From: Heracleum sosnowskyi
Taxonomy: Eukaryota > Streptophyta > Magnoliopsida > Apiales > Apiaceae
Assembly (NCBI GenBank): GCA_030848705.1
Contig: JAUIZM010000150.1
Coordinates: 62,001 to 126,000 of the forward strand
Direction: 5' to 3'
DNA length: 64,000 bases
Positions 1-12,027 of the stretch are shown in pieces. Each line of letters opens with the position of its first letter. Positions within the stretch are counted from its first letter, which is position 1. The notes beneath the pieces were generated by a model, which did not search any database, was not told where the DNA came from, and was given only the letters and a program-made list of their open reading frames with translations. A program made the position numbers and the translations under genes.

Positions 1-2170
1 TTTGAGCGCGTGAAAATGCCAGTGAAACCAGTTTTGGGCCAAAAAGTGGGTTTTTTCCCATTTTCGGGGGTCGAAAAAACCCATTTCCGGAAATGAAATT
101 TCGCGTTTTTTGGTCCGTACGTCCATTTTTTACCTCTTTTTTAGCACGTGAGAAAAAAATCAGAAGAAAAATGTCGGGAACCTCGTTTTTTGAGCGCGTG
201 AAAATGCCAGTGAAACCAGTTTTGGGCCAAAAAGTGGGTTTTTTCCCATTTTTGGGGGTCGAAATACCCATTTCCGGAAATGAAATTTCGCGTTTTTTGG
301 TCCGTACGTCCATTTTTTACCTCTATTTTGGCACGTGACAAAAAAAATCGGAATAAAAATGTCGGGAACCTCATTTTTTGAGCGCGTGAAAATGCCAGTG
401 AAACCAGTTTTGGGCCAAAAAGTGGGTTTTTTACCATTTTCGGGGGTCGAAAAAATCCATTTCCGGAAATGAAATTTCGCGTTTTTTGGTCCGTACGTCC
501 ATTTTGTACCTCTATTATAGCACGTGACAAAAAAAATCGGAAGAAAAATGTCGGGAACCTCGTTTTTTGAGCGCGTGAAAATGCTAGTGAAACTAGTTTT
601 GGGCCAAAAAGTGGGTTTTTCCCCATTTTCGGGGGTCGAAAAAACCCATTTCCGGAAATGAAATTTCGCATTTTTTGGTCCGTACGTCCATTTTCTACCT
701 CTATTTTAGCACGTGACAAAAAAAATCGGAAGAAAAATGTCGGGAACCTCATTTTTTGAGCGCGTGAAAATGCCAGTCAAACCATTTTTGGGCCAAAAAG
801 TGGGTTTTTGCCCATTTTCGGGGGTCGAAAAAACCCATTTCCGGAAATGAAATTTCACTTTTTTTGGTCCGTACGTCCATTTTGTACCTCTATTTTAGCA
901 CGTGACAAAAAAAATCGGAAGAAAAATGTCGGGAACCTCGTTTTTTGAGCGCGTGAAAATGCCAGTGAAACCAGTTTTGGGCCAAAAAGTGGGTTTTTTC
1001 CCATTTTCGGGGGTCGAAAAAACCCATTTCCGGAAATGAAATTTCGCGTTTTTTGGTCCGTACGTCCATTTTTTACCTCTATTTTAGCACGTGAGAAAAA
1101 AATCAGAAGAAAAATGTCGGGAACCTCGTTTTTTGAGCGCGTGAAAATGCCAGTGAAACCAGTTTTGGGCCAAAAAGTGGGTTTTTTCCCATTTTCGGGG
1201 GTCGAAATACCCATTTCCGGAAATGAAATTTCGCGTTTTTTGGTCCGTACGTCCATTTTTTACCTCTATTTTGGCACGTGACAAAAAAAATCGGAATAAA
1301 AATGTCGGGAACCTCATTTTTTGAGCGCGTGAAAATGCCAGTGAAACCAGTTTTGGGCCAAAAAGTGGGTTTTTTACCATTTTCGGGGGTCGAAAAAATC
1401 CATTTCCGGAAATGAAATTTCGCGTTTTTTGGTCCGTACGTCCATTTTGTACCTCTATTATAGCACGTGACAAAAAAAATCGGAAGAAAAATGTCGGGAA
1501 CCTCGTTTTTTGAGCGCGTGAAAATGCTAGTGAAACTAGTTTTGGGCCAAAAAGTGGGTTTTTCCCCATTTTCGGGGGTCGAAAAAACCCATTTCCGGAA
1601 ATGAAATTTCGCATTTTTTGGTCCGTACGTCCATTTTCTACCTCTATTTTAGCACGTGACAAAAAAAATCGGAAGAAAAATGTCGGGAACCTCATTTTTT
1701 GAGCTCGTGAAAATGCCAGTCAAACCATTTTTGGGCCAAAAAGTGGGTTTTTGCCCATTTTCGGGGGTCGAAAAAACCCATTTCCGGAAATGAAATTTCA
1801 CTTTTTTTGGTCCGTACGTCCATTTTGTACCTCTATTTTAGCACGTGACAAAAAAAATCGGAAGAAAAATGTCGGGAACCTCGTTTTTTGAGCGCGTGAA
1901 AATGCCAGTGAAACCAGTTTTGGGCCAAAAAGTGGGTTTTTTCCCATTTTCGGGGGTCGAAAAAACCCATTTCCGGAAATGAAATTTCGCGTTTTTTGGT
2001 CCGTACGTCCATTTTTTACCTCTATTTTAGCACGTGAGAAAAAAATCAGAAGAAAAATGTCGGGAACCTCGTTTTTTGAGCGCGTGAAAATGCCAGTGAA
2101 ACCAGTTTTTGGCCAAAAAGTGGGTTTTTTCCCATTTTCGGGGGTCGAAAAAACCCATTTCCGGAAATGA
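1..2170. repeat. 5-monomer higher-order repeat, ~943-bp period
   Basis: Variant patterns repeat every 943 bp: the same monomer type begins at 93, 1036 and 1979, marked by GCACGTGAG, CAGAAGAAAAATG and GGGGGTCGAAATACCC. Five monomers make one unit. The same unit, sharing private variants such as ACCTCTTTTTTAGCACG at about 135, returns at 32,030-34,060. The two stretches are therefore copies of one another. Confidence 0.85.
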
Positions 2171-2589
2171 AATTTCGCGTTTTTTGGTCCGTACGTCCAT
2201 TTTGTACCTCTATTTTAGCACGTGACAAAAAAAATCGGAAGAAAAATGTCGGGAACCTCGTTTTTTGAGCGCGTGAAAATGCCAGTGAAACCAGTTTTGG
2301 GCCAAAAATTGGGTTTTTTCCCATTTTCGGGGGTCGAAATAATCCATTTCCGGAAATGCAATTTCGCGTTTTTTGGTCCGTACGTCCATTTTGTACCTCT
2401 ATTATAGCACGTGACAAAAAAAATCGGAAGAAAAATGTCGGGAACCTCGTTTTTTGAGCGCGTGAAAATGCCAGTGAAACCAGTTTTGGGCCAAAAATTG
2501 GGTTTTTTCCCATTTTCGGGGGTCGAAATAATCCATTTCCGGAAATGCAATTTCGCGTTTTTTGGTCCGTACGTCCATTTTGTACCTCT

Positions 2590-5500
2590 ATTATAGCACG
2601 TGACAAAAAAAATGGGAAGAAAAATGTCGGGAACCTCGTTTTTTGAGCGCGTGAAAATGCCAGTGAAACCAGTTTTGGGCCAAAAAGTGGGTTTTTTTCC
2701 CATTTTCGGGGGTCGAAAAAACCCATTTCTGGAAATGAAATTTCGTATTTTTTGGTCCGTACGTCCATTTTTTACCTCTATTTTAGCACGTGACAAAAAA
2801 AATCGGAAGAAAAATGTCGGGAACCTCATTTTTTGAGCGCGTGAAAATGCCAGTGAAACCATTTTTGGGCCAAAAAGTGGGTTTTTGCCCATTTTCGGGG
2901 GTCGAAAAAACCCATTTCCGGAAATGAAATTTCACTTTTTTTGGTCCGTACGTCCATTTTGTACCTCTATTTTAGCACGTGACAAAAAAAATCGGAAGAA
3001 AAATGTCGGGAACCTCGTTTTTTGAGCGCGTGAAAATGCCAGTGAAACCAGTTTTGGGCCAAAAAGTGGGTTTTTTCCCATTTTCGGGGGTCGAAAAAAC
3101 CCATTTCCGGAAATGAAATTTCGTATTTTTTGGTCCGTACGTCCATTTTTTACCTCTATTTTAGCACGTGAGAAAAAAATCAGAAGAAAAATGTCGGGAA
3201 CCTCGTTTGTTGAGCGCGTGAAAATGCCAGTGAAACCAGTTTTTGGCTAAAAAGTGGGTTTTTTCCCATTTTCGGGGGTCGAAAAAACCCATTTCCGGAA
3301 ATGAAATTTCGCGTTTTTTGGTCCATACGTCCATTTTGTACCTCTATTTTAGCACGTGACAAAAAAAATCGGAAGAAAAATGTCGGGAACCTCGTTTTTT
3401 GAGCGGGTGAAAATGCCAGTGAAACCAGTTTTTGGCCAAAAAGTGGGTTTTTTCCCATTTTCGGGGGTCGAAAAAACCTATTTCCGGAAATGAAATTTCG
3501 CGTTTTTTGGTCCGTACGTCCATTTTGTACCTCTATTTTAGCACGTGACAAAAAAAATCGGCAGAAAAATGTCAGGAACCTCATTTTTTGAGCTCGTGAA
3601 AATGCCAGTGAAACCAGTTTTTGGCCAAAAAGTGGGTTTTTTCCCATTTTCGGGGGTCGAAAAACCCATTTCCGGAAATGAAATTTCGCGTTTTTTGGTC
3701 CGTACGTCCATTTTTTACCTCTATTTTGGCACGTGACAAAAAAAATCGGAATAAAAATGTCGGGAACCTCGTTTTTTGAGCGTGTGAAAATGCCAGTGAA
3801 ACTAGTTTTGGGCCAAAAAGTGGGTTTTTTACCATTTTCGGGGGTCGAAAAAATCCATTTCCGGAAATGAAATTTCGTGTTTTTTGGTCCGTACGTCCAT
3901 TTTGTACCTCTATTATAGCACGTGACAAAAAAAATCGGAAGAAAAATGTCGGGAACCTCATTTTTTGAGCGCGTGAAAATGCCAGTGAAACCATTTTTGG
4001 GCCAAAAAGTGGGTTTTTGCCCATTTTCGGGGGTCGAAAAAACCCATTTCCGGAAATGAAATTTCACTTTTTTTGGTCCGTACGTCCATTTTGTACCTCT
4101 ATTTTAGCACGTGACAAAAAAAATCGGAAGAAAAATGTCGGGAACCTCGTTTTTTGAGCGCGTGAAAATGCCAGTGAAACCAGTTTTGGGCCAAAAAGTG
4201 GGTTTTTTCCCATTTTCGGGGGTCGAAAAAACCCATTTCCGGAAATGAAATTTCGTATTTTTTGGTCCGTACGTCCATTTTTTACCTCTATTTTAGCACG
4301 TGAGAAAAAAATCAGAAGAAAAATGTCGGGAACCTCGTTTGTTGAGCGCGTGAAAATGCCAGTGAAACCAGTTTTTGGCTAAAAAGTGGGTTTTTTCCCA
4401 TTTTCGGGGGTCGAAAAAACCCATTTCCGGAAATGAAATTTCACGTTTTTTGGTCCGTACGTCCATTTTTTACCTATATTTTAGCACGTGACAAAAAAAA
4501 TGGGAAGAAAAATGTCGGGAACCTCGTTTTTTGAGCGCGTGAAAATGCCAGTGAAACCAGTTTTGGGCCAAAAAGTGGGTTTTTTCCCATTTTCGGGGGT
4601 CGAAAAAACCCATTTCTGGAAATGAAATTTCGTATTTTTTGGTCCGTACGTCCATTTTTTACCTCTATTTTAGCACGTGACAAAAAAAATCGGAAGAAAA
4701 ATGTCGGGAACCTCATTTTTTGAGCGCGTGAAAATGCCAGTGAAACCATTTTTGGGCCAAAAAGTGGGTTTTTGCCCATTTTCGGGGGTCGAAAAAACCC
4801 ATTTCCGGAAATGAAATTTCACTTTTTTTGGTCCGTACGTCCATTTTGTACCTCTATTTTCGCACGTGACAAAAAAAATCGGAAGAAAAATGTCGGGAAC
4901 CTCGTTTTTTGAGCGCGTGAAAATGCCAGTGAAACCAGTTTTGGGCCAAAAAGTGGGTTTTTTCCCATTTTCGGGGGTCGAAAAAACCCATTTCCGGAAA
5001 TGAAATTTCGTATTTTTTGGTCCGTACGTCCATTTTTTACCTCTATTTTAGCACGTGAGAAAAAAATCAGAAGAAAAATGTCGGGAACCTCGTTTGTTGA
5101 GCGCGTGAAAATGCCAGTGAAACCAGTTTTTGGCTAAAAAGTGGGTTTTTTCCCATTTTCGGGGGTCGAAAAAACCCATTTCCGGAAATGAAATTTCACG
5201 TTTTTTGGTCCGTACGTCCATTTTTTACCTATATTTTAGCACGTGACAAAAAAAATGGGAAGAAAAATGTCGGGAACCTCGTTTTTTGAGCGCGTGAAAA
5301 TGCCAGTGAAACCAGTTTTGGGCCAAAAAGTGGGTTTTTTTCCCATTTTCGGGGGTCGAAAAAACCCATTTCTGGAAATGAAATTTCGTATTTTTTGGTC
5401 CGTACGTCCATTTTTTACCTCTATTTTAGCACGTGACAAAAAAAATCGGAAGAAAAATGTCGGGAACCTCATTTTTTGAGCGCGTGAAAATGCCAGTGAA

Positions 5501-7323
5501 ACCATTTTTGGGCCAAAAAGTGGGTTTTTGCCCATTTTCGGGGGTCGAAAAAACCCATTTCCGGAAATGAAATTTCACTTTTTTTGGTCCGTACGTCCAT
5601 TTTGTACCTCTATTTTAGCACGTGACAAAAAAAATCGGAAGAAAAATGTCGGGAACCTCGTTTTTTGAGCGCGTGAAAATGCCAGTGAAACCAGTTTTGG
5701 GCCAAAAAGTGGGTTTTTTCCCATTTTCGGGGGTCGAAAAAACCCATTTCCGGAAATGAAATTTCGTATTTTTTGGTCCGTACGTCCATTTTTTACCTCT
5801 ATTTTAGCACGTGAGAAAAAAATCAGAAGAAAAATGTCGGGAACCTCGTTTGTTGAGCGCGTGAAAATGCCAGTGAAACCAGTTTTTGGCTAAAAAGTGG
5901 GTTTTTTCCCATTTTCGGGGGTCGAAAAAACCCATTTCCGGAAATGAAATTTCGCGTTTTTTGGTCCGTACGTCCATTTTGTACCTCTATTTTAGCACGT
6001 GACAAAAAAAATCGGAAGAAAAATGTCGGGAACCTCGTTTTTTGAGCGGGTGAAAATGCCAGTGAAACCAGTTTTTGGCCAAAAAGTGGGTTTTTTCCCA
6101 TTTTCGGGGGTCGAAAAAACCTATTTCCGGAAATGAAATTTCGCGTTTTTTGGTCCGTACGTCCATTTTGTACCTCTATTTTAGCACGTGACAAAAAAAA
6201 TCGGCAGAAAAATGTCAGGAACCTCATTTTTTGAGCTCGTGAAAATGCCAGTGAAACCAGTTTTTGGCCAAAAAGTGGGTTTTTTCCCATTTTCGGGGGT
6301 CGAAAAACCCATTTCCGGAAATGAAATTTCGCGTTTTTTGGTCCGTACGTCCATTTTTTACCTCTATTTTGGCACGTGACAAAAAAAATCGGAATAAAAA
6401 TGTCGGGAACCTCGTTTTTTGAGCGCGTGAAAATGCCAGTGAAACTAGTTTTGGGCCAAAAAGTGGGTTTTTTACCATTTTCGGGGGTCGAAAAAATCCA
6501 TTTCCGGAAATGAAATTTCGTGTTTTTTGGTCCGTACGTCCATTTTGTACCTCTATTATAGCACGTGACAAAAAAAATCGGAAGAAAAATGTCGGGAACC
6601 TCATTTTTTGAGCGCGTGAAAATGCCAGTGAAACCATTTTTGGGCCAAAAAGTGGGTTTTTGCCCATTTTCGGGGGTCGAAAAAACCCATTTCCGGAAAT
6701 GAAATTTCACTTTTTTTGGTCCGTACGTCCATTTTGTACCTCTATTTTAGCACGTGACAAAAAAAATCGGAAGAAAAATGTCGGGAACCTCGTTTTTTGA
6801 GCGCGTGAAAATGCCAGTGAAACCAGTTTTGGGCCAAAAAGTGGGTTTTTTCCCATTTTCGGGGGTCGAAAAAACCCATTTCCGGAAATGAAATTTCGTA
6901 TTTTTTGGTCCGTACGTCCATTTTTTACCTCTATTTTAGCACGTGAGAAAAAAATCAGAAGAAAAATGTCGGGAACCTCGTTTGTTGAGCGCGTGAAAAT
7001 GCCAGTGAAACCAGTTTTTGGCTAAAAAGTGGGTTTTTTCCCATTTTCGGGGGTCGAAAAAACCCATTTCCGGAAATGAAATTTCACGTTTTTTGGTCCG
7101 TACGTCCATTTTTTACCTATATTTTAGCACGTGACAAAAAAAATGGGAAGAAAAATGTCGGGAACCTCGTTTTTTGAGCGCGTGAAAATGCCAGTGAAAC
7201 CAGTTTTGGGCCAAAAAGTGGGTTTTTTCCCATTTTCGGGGGTCGAAAAAACCCATTTCTGGAAATGAAATTTCGTATTTTTTGGTCCGTACGTCCATTT
7301 TTTACCTCTATTTTAGCACGTGA
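2590..7323. repeat. 2.64-kb tandem duplication of satellite (14-monomer unit)
   Basis: The monomer order in about 2590-4680 is repeated with a constant offset of 2643 bp in about 5233-7323. Matching landmarks are 2600/5243, 3180/5823, 3545/6188 and 4470/7113. Only scattered single-base differences separate the copies. After about 7318 the second copy changes to a GAGCTGGTG-type monomer, so the duplicated block ends there. Part of it (near 4470-4780) is also repeated four monomers later (5229-5535), which shows nested duplications. Confidence 0.8.
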
Positions 7324-10149
7324 CAAAAAAAATCGGAAGAAAAATGTCGGGAACCTCGTTTTTTGAGCTGGTGAAAATGCCTGTGAAACCAGTTTTTGGC
7401 CAAAAAGTGGGTTTTTTCCCATTTTCGGGGGTCGAAAAACCCATTTCCGGAAATGAAATTTCGCGTTTTTTGGTCCGTACGTCCATTTTTTACCTCTATT
7501 TTGGCACGTGACAAAAAAAATCGGAATAAAAATGTCGGGAACCTCGTTTTTTGAGCGCGTGAAAATGCCAGTGAAACCAGTTTTGGGCCAAAAAGTGGGT
7601 TTTTTACCATTTTCGGGGGTCGAAAAAATCCATTTCCGGAAATGAAATTTCGCGTTTTTTGGTCCGTACGTCCATTTTGTACCTCTATTATAGCACGTGA
7701 CAAAAAAAATCGGAAGAAAAATGTCGGGAACCTCGTTTTTTGAGCGCGTGAAAATGCCAATGAAACCATTTTTGGGCCAAAAAGTGGGTTTTTGCCCATT
7801 TTCGGGGGTCGAAAAAACCCATTTCCCGAAATGAAATTTCACTTTTTTTGGTCCGTACGTCCATTTTGTACCTCTATTTTAGCACGTGACAAAAAAAATC
7901 GGAAGAAAAATGTCGGGAACCTCGTTTTTTGAGCGCGTGAAAATGCCAGTGAAACCAGTTTTGGGCCAAAAAGTGGGTTTTTTTCCCATTTTCGGGGTTC
8001 GAAAAAACCCATTTCCGGAAATGAAATTTCGCGTTTTTTGGTCCGTACGTCCATTTTTTACCTCTATTTTAGCACGTGACAAAAAAAATGGGAAGAAAAA
8101 TGTCGGGAACCTCGTTTTTTGAGTGCGTGAAAATGCCAGTGAAACCAGTTTTGGGCCAAAAAGTGGGTTTTTTCCCATTTTCGGGGGTCGAAAAACCCAT
8201 TTCCGGAAATGAAATTTCGCGTTTTTTGGTCCCTACGTCCATTTTTTACCTCTATTTTGGCACGTGACAAAAAAAATCGGAATAAAAATGTCGGGAACCT
8301 CTTTTTTTGAGCGCATGAAAATGCCAGTGAAACCAGTTTTGGGCCAAAAAGTGGGTTTTTTACCATTTTCGGGGGTCGAAAAAATCCATTTCCGGAAATG
8401 AAATTTCGCGTTTTTTGGTCCGTACGTCCATTTTGTACCTCTATTATAGCACGTGACAAAAAAAATCGGAAGAAAAATGTCGGGAACCTCGTTTTTTGAG
8501 CGCGTGAAAATGCCAGTGAAACCAGTTTTGGGCCAAAAAGTGGGTTTTTTCCCATTTTCGGGGGTCGAAAAAACCCATTTCCGGAAATGGAATTTCGCAT
8601 TTTTTGGTCCGTACGTTCATTTTCTACCTCTATTTTAGCACGTGACAAAAAAAATCGGAAGAAAAATGTCGGGAACCTCATTTTTTGAGCGCGTGAAAAT
8701 GCCAGTGAAACCATTTTTGGGCCAAAAAGTGGGTTTTTGCCCATTTTCGGGGGTCGAAAAAACCCATTTCCGGAAATGAAATATCACTTTTTTTGGTCCG
8801 TACGTCCATTTTGTACCTCTATTTTAGCACGTGACAAAAAAAAGCGGAAGAAAAATGTCGGGAACCTCGTTTTTTGAGCGCTTGAAAATGCTAGTGAAAC
8901 CAGTTTTGGGCCAAAAAGTGGGTTTTTTCCCATTTTCGGGGGTCGAAAAAACCCATTTCCGGAAATGGAATTTCGCATTTTTTGGTCCGTACGTCCATTT
9001 TCTACCTCTATTTTAGCACGTGACAAAAAAAATGGGAAGAAAAACGTCGGGAACCTCATTTTTTGAGCGCGTGAAAATGCCAGTGAAACCAGTTTTGGGC
9101 CAAAAAGTGGGTTTTTTCCCATTTTCGGGGGTCGAAAAAACCCATTTCCGGAAATGAAATTTCGTATTTTTTGGTCCGTACGTCCATTTTTTACCTCTAT
9201 TTTAGCACGTGACAAAAAAATCGGAAGAAAAATGTCGGGAACCTCGTTTTTTGAGCGCGTGAAAATGCTAGTGAAACCAGTTTTGGGCCAAAAAGTGGGT
9301 TTTTTCCCATTTTCGGGGTTCGAAAAAACCCATTTCCCGGAAATGAAATTTCGCGTTTTTTGGTCCGTACGTCAATTTTGTACCTCTATTTTAGCACGTG
9401 ACAAAAAAAATCGGAAGAAAAATGTCGGGAACCTCGTTTTTTGAGCTGGTGAAAATGCCTGTGAAACCAGTTTTTGGCCAAAAAGTGGGTTTTTTCCCAT
9501 TTTCGGGGGTCGAAAAACCCATTTCCGGAAATGAAATTTCGCGTTTTTTGGTCCGTACGTCCATTTTTTACCTCTATTTTGGCACGTGACAAAAAAAATC
9601 GGAATAAAAATGTAGGGAACCTCGTTTTTTGAGCGCGTGAAAATGCCAGTGAAACCAGTTTTGGGCCAAAAAGTGGGTTTTTTTCCATTTTCGGTGGTCG
9701 AAAAAATCCATTTCCGGAAATGAAATTTCGCGTTTTTTGGTCCGTACGTCCATTTTGTACCTCTATTATAGCACGTGACAAAAAAAATCGGAAGAAAAAT
9801 GTCGGGAACCTCGTTTTTTGAGCGCGTGAAAATGCCAGTGAAACCAGTTTTGGGCCAAAAAGTGGGTTTTTTCCCATTTTCGGGGGTCGAAAAAACCCAT
9901 TTCCGGAAATGAAATTTCGCATTTTTTGGTCCGTACGTCCATTTTCTACCTCTATTTTAGCACGTGACAAAAAAAATCGGAAGAAAAATGTCGGGAACCT
10001 CATTTTTTGAGCGCGTGAAAATGCCAGTGAAACCATTTTTGGGCCAAAAAGTGGGTTTTTGCCCATTTTCGGGGGTCGAAAAAACCCATTTCCGGAAATG
10101 AAATTTCACTTTTTTTGGTCCGTACGTCCATTTTGTACCTCTATTTTAG

Positions 10150-10338
10150 CACGTGACAAAAAAAATCGGAAGAAAAATGTCGGGAACCTCGTTTTTTGAG
10201 CGCGTGAAAATGCCAGTGAAACCAGTTTTGGGCCAAAAAGTGGGTTTTTTCCCATTTTCGGGGGTCGAAAAAACCCATTTCCGGAAATGGAATTTCGCAT
10301 TTTTTGGTCCGTACGTCCATTTTCTACCTCTATTTTAG
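10150..10338. repeat. Reference satellite monomer with marked dyads
   Basis: This monomer illustrates the internal structure shared by the array. It starts at the palindrome CACGTG (10150-10155). It then has TTTTGG-G-CCAAAA (10226-10238), an inverted pair TGGGTTTTTT/AAAAAACCCA with a 17-nt spacer (10241-10250 and 10268-10277), the perfect 14-bp palindrome CATTTCCGGAAATG (10276-10289) and CGTACG (10310-10315). Runs of 4-8 A or T occur at short intervals throughout. Most monomers keep all of these, with single-base variants in some. Confidence 0.9.
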
Positions 10339-12027
10339 CACGTGACAAAAAAAATCGGAAGAAAAATGTCGGGAACCTCATTTTTTGAGCGCGTGAAAAT
10401 GCCAGTGAAACCATTTTTGGGCCAAAAAGTGGGTTTTTGCCCATTTTCGGGGGTCGAAAAAACCCATTTCCGGAAATGAAATTTCACTTTTTTTGGTCCG
10501 TACGTCCATTTTGTACCTCTATTTTAGCACGTGACAAAAAAAATCGGAAGAAAAATGTCGGGAACCTCGTTTTTTGAGCGCGTGAAAATGCCAGTGAAAC
10601 CAGTTTTGGGCCAAAAAGTGGGTTTTTTCCCATTTTCGGGGGTCGAAAAAACCCATTTCCGGAAATGGAATTTCGCATTTTTTGGTCCGTACATCCATTT
10701 TCTACCTCTATTTTAGCACGTGACAAAAAAAATCGGAAGAAAAATGTCGGGAACCTCATTTTTTGAGCGCGTGAAAATGCCAGTGAAACCATTTTTGGGC
10801 CAAAAAGTGGGTTTTTGCCCATTTTCGGGGGTCGAAAAAACCCATTTCCGGAAATGAAATTTCACTTTTTTTGGTCCGTACGTCCATTTTGTACCTCTAT
10901 TTTAGCACGTGACAAAAAAAAGCGGAAGAAAAATGTCGGGAACCTCGTTTTTTGAGCGCGTGAAAATGCCAGTGAAACCAGTTTTGGGCCAAAAAGTGGG
11001 TTTTTTCCCATTTTCGGGGGTCGAAAAAACCCATTTCCGGAAATGAAATTTCGTATTTTTTGGTCCGTACGTCCATTTTTTACCTCTATTTTAGCACGTG
11101 AGAAAAAAATCAGAAGAAAAATGTCGGGAACCTCGTTTGTTGAGCGCGTGAAAATGCTAGTGAAACCAGTTTTTGGCTAAAAAGTGGGTTTTTTCCCATT
11201 TTCGGGGGTCGAAAAAACCCATTTCCGGAAATGAAATTTCGCGTTTTTTGGTCCGTACGTCCATTTTTTACCTCTATTTTAGCACGTGACAAAAAAAATG
11301 GGAAGAAAAATGTCGGGAACCTCATTTTTTGAGCGCGTGAAAATGCCAGTGAAACCAGTTTTGGGCCAAAAAGTGGGTTTTTTCCCATTTTCGGGGGTCG
11401 AAAAAACCCATTTCCGGAAATGAAATTTCGTATTTTTTGGTCCGTACGTCCATTTTTTACCTCTATTTTAGCACGTGACAAAAAAATCGGAAGAAAAATG
11501 TCGGGAACCTCGTTTTTTGAGCGCGTGAAAATGCTAGTGAAACCAGTTTTGGGCCAAAAAGTGGGTTTTTTCCCATTTTCGGGGGTCGAAAAAACCCATT
11601 TCCGGAAATGAAATTTCGCGTTTTTTGGTCCGTACGTCCATTTTTTACCTCTATTTTAGCACGTGACAAAAAAAATGGGAAGAAAAATGTCGGGAACCTC
11701 GTTTTTTGAGCGCGTGAAAATGCCAGGGAAACCAGTTTTGGGCCAAAAAGTGGGTTTTTTCCCATTTTCGGGGGTCGAAAAAACCCATTTCCGGAAATGA
11801 AATTTCGTATTTTTTGGTCCGTACGTCCATTTTTTACCTCTATTTTAGCACGTGACAAAAAAATCGGAAGAAAAATGTCGGGAACCTCGTTTTTTGAGCG
11901 CGTGAAAATGCTAGTGAAACCAGTTTTGGGCCAAAAAGTGGGTTTTTTCCCATTTTCGGGGTTCGAAAAAACCCATTTCCGGAAATGAAATTTCGCGTTT
12001 TTTGGTCCGTACGTCAATTTTGTACCT

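Noticed and set aside
10150..10338. CENP-B box in the satellite monomer
   Set aside because: I compared both strands by eye with the TTCG....A..CGGG core and found no acceptable match.
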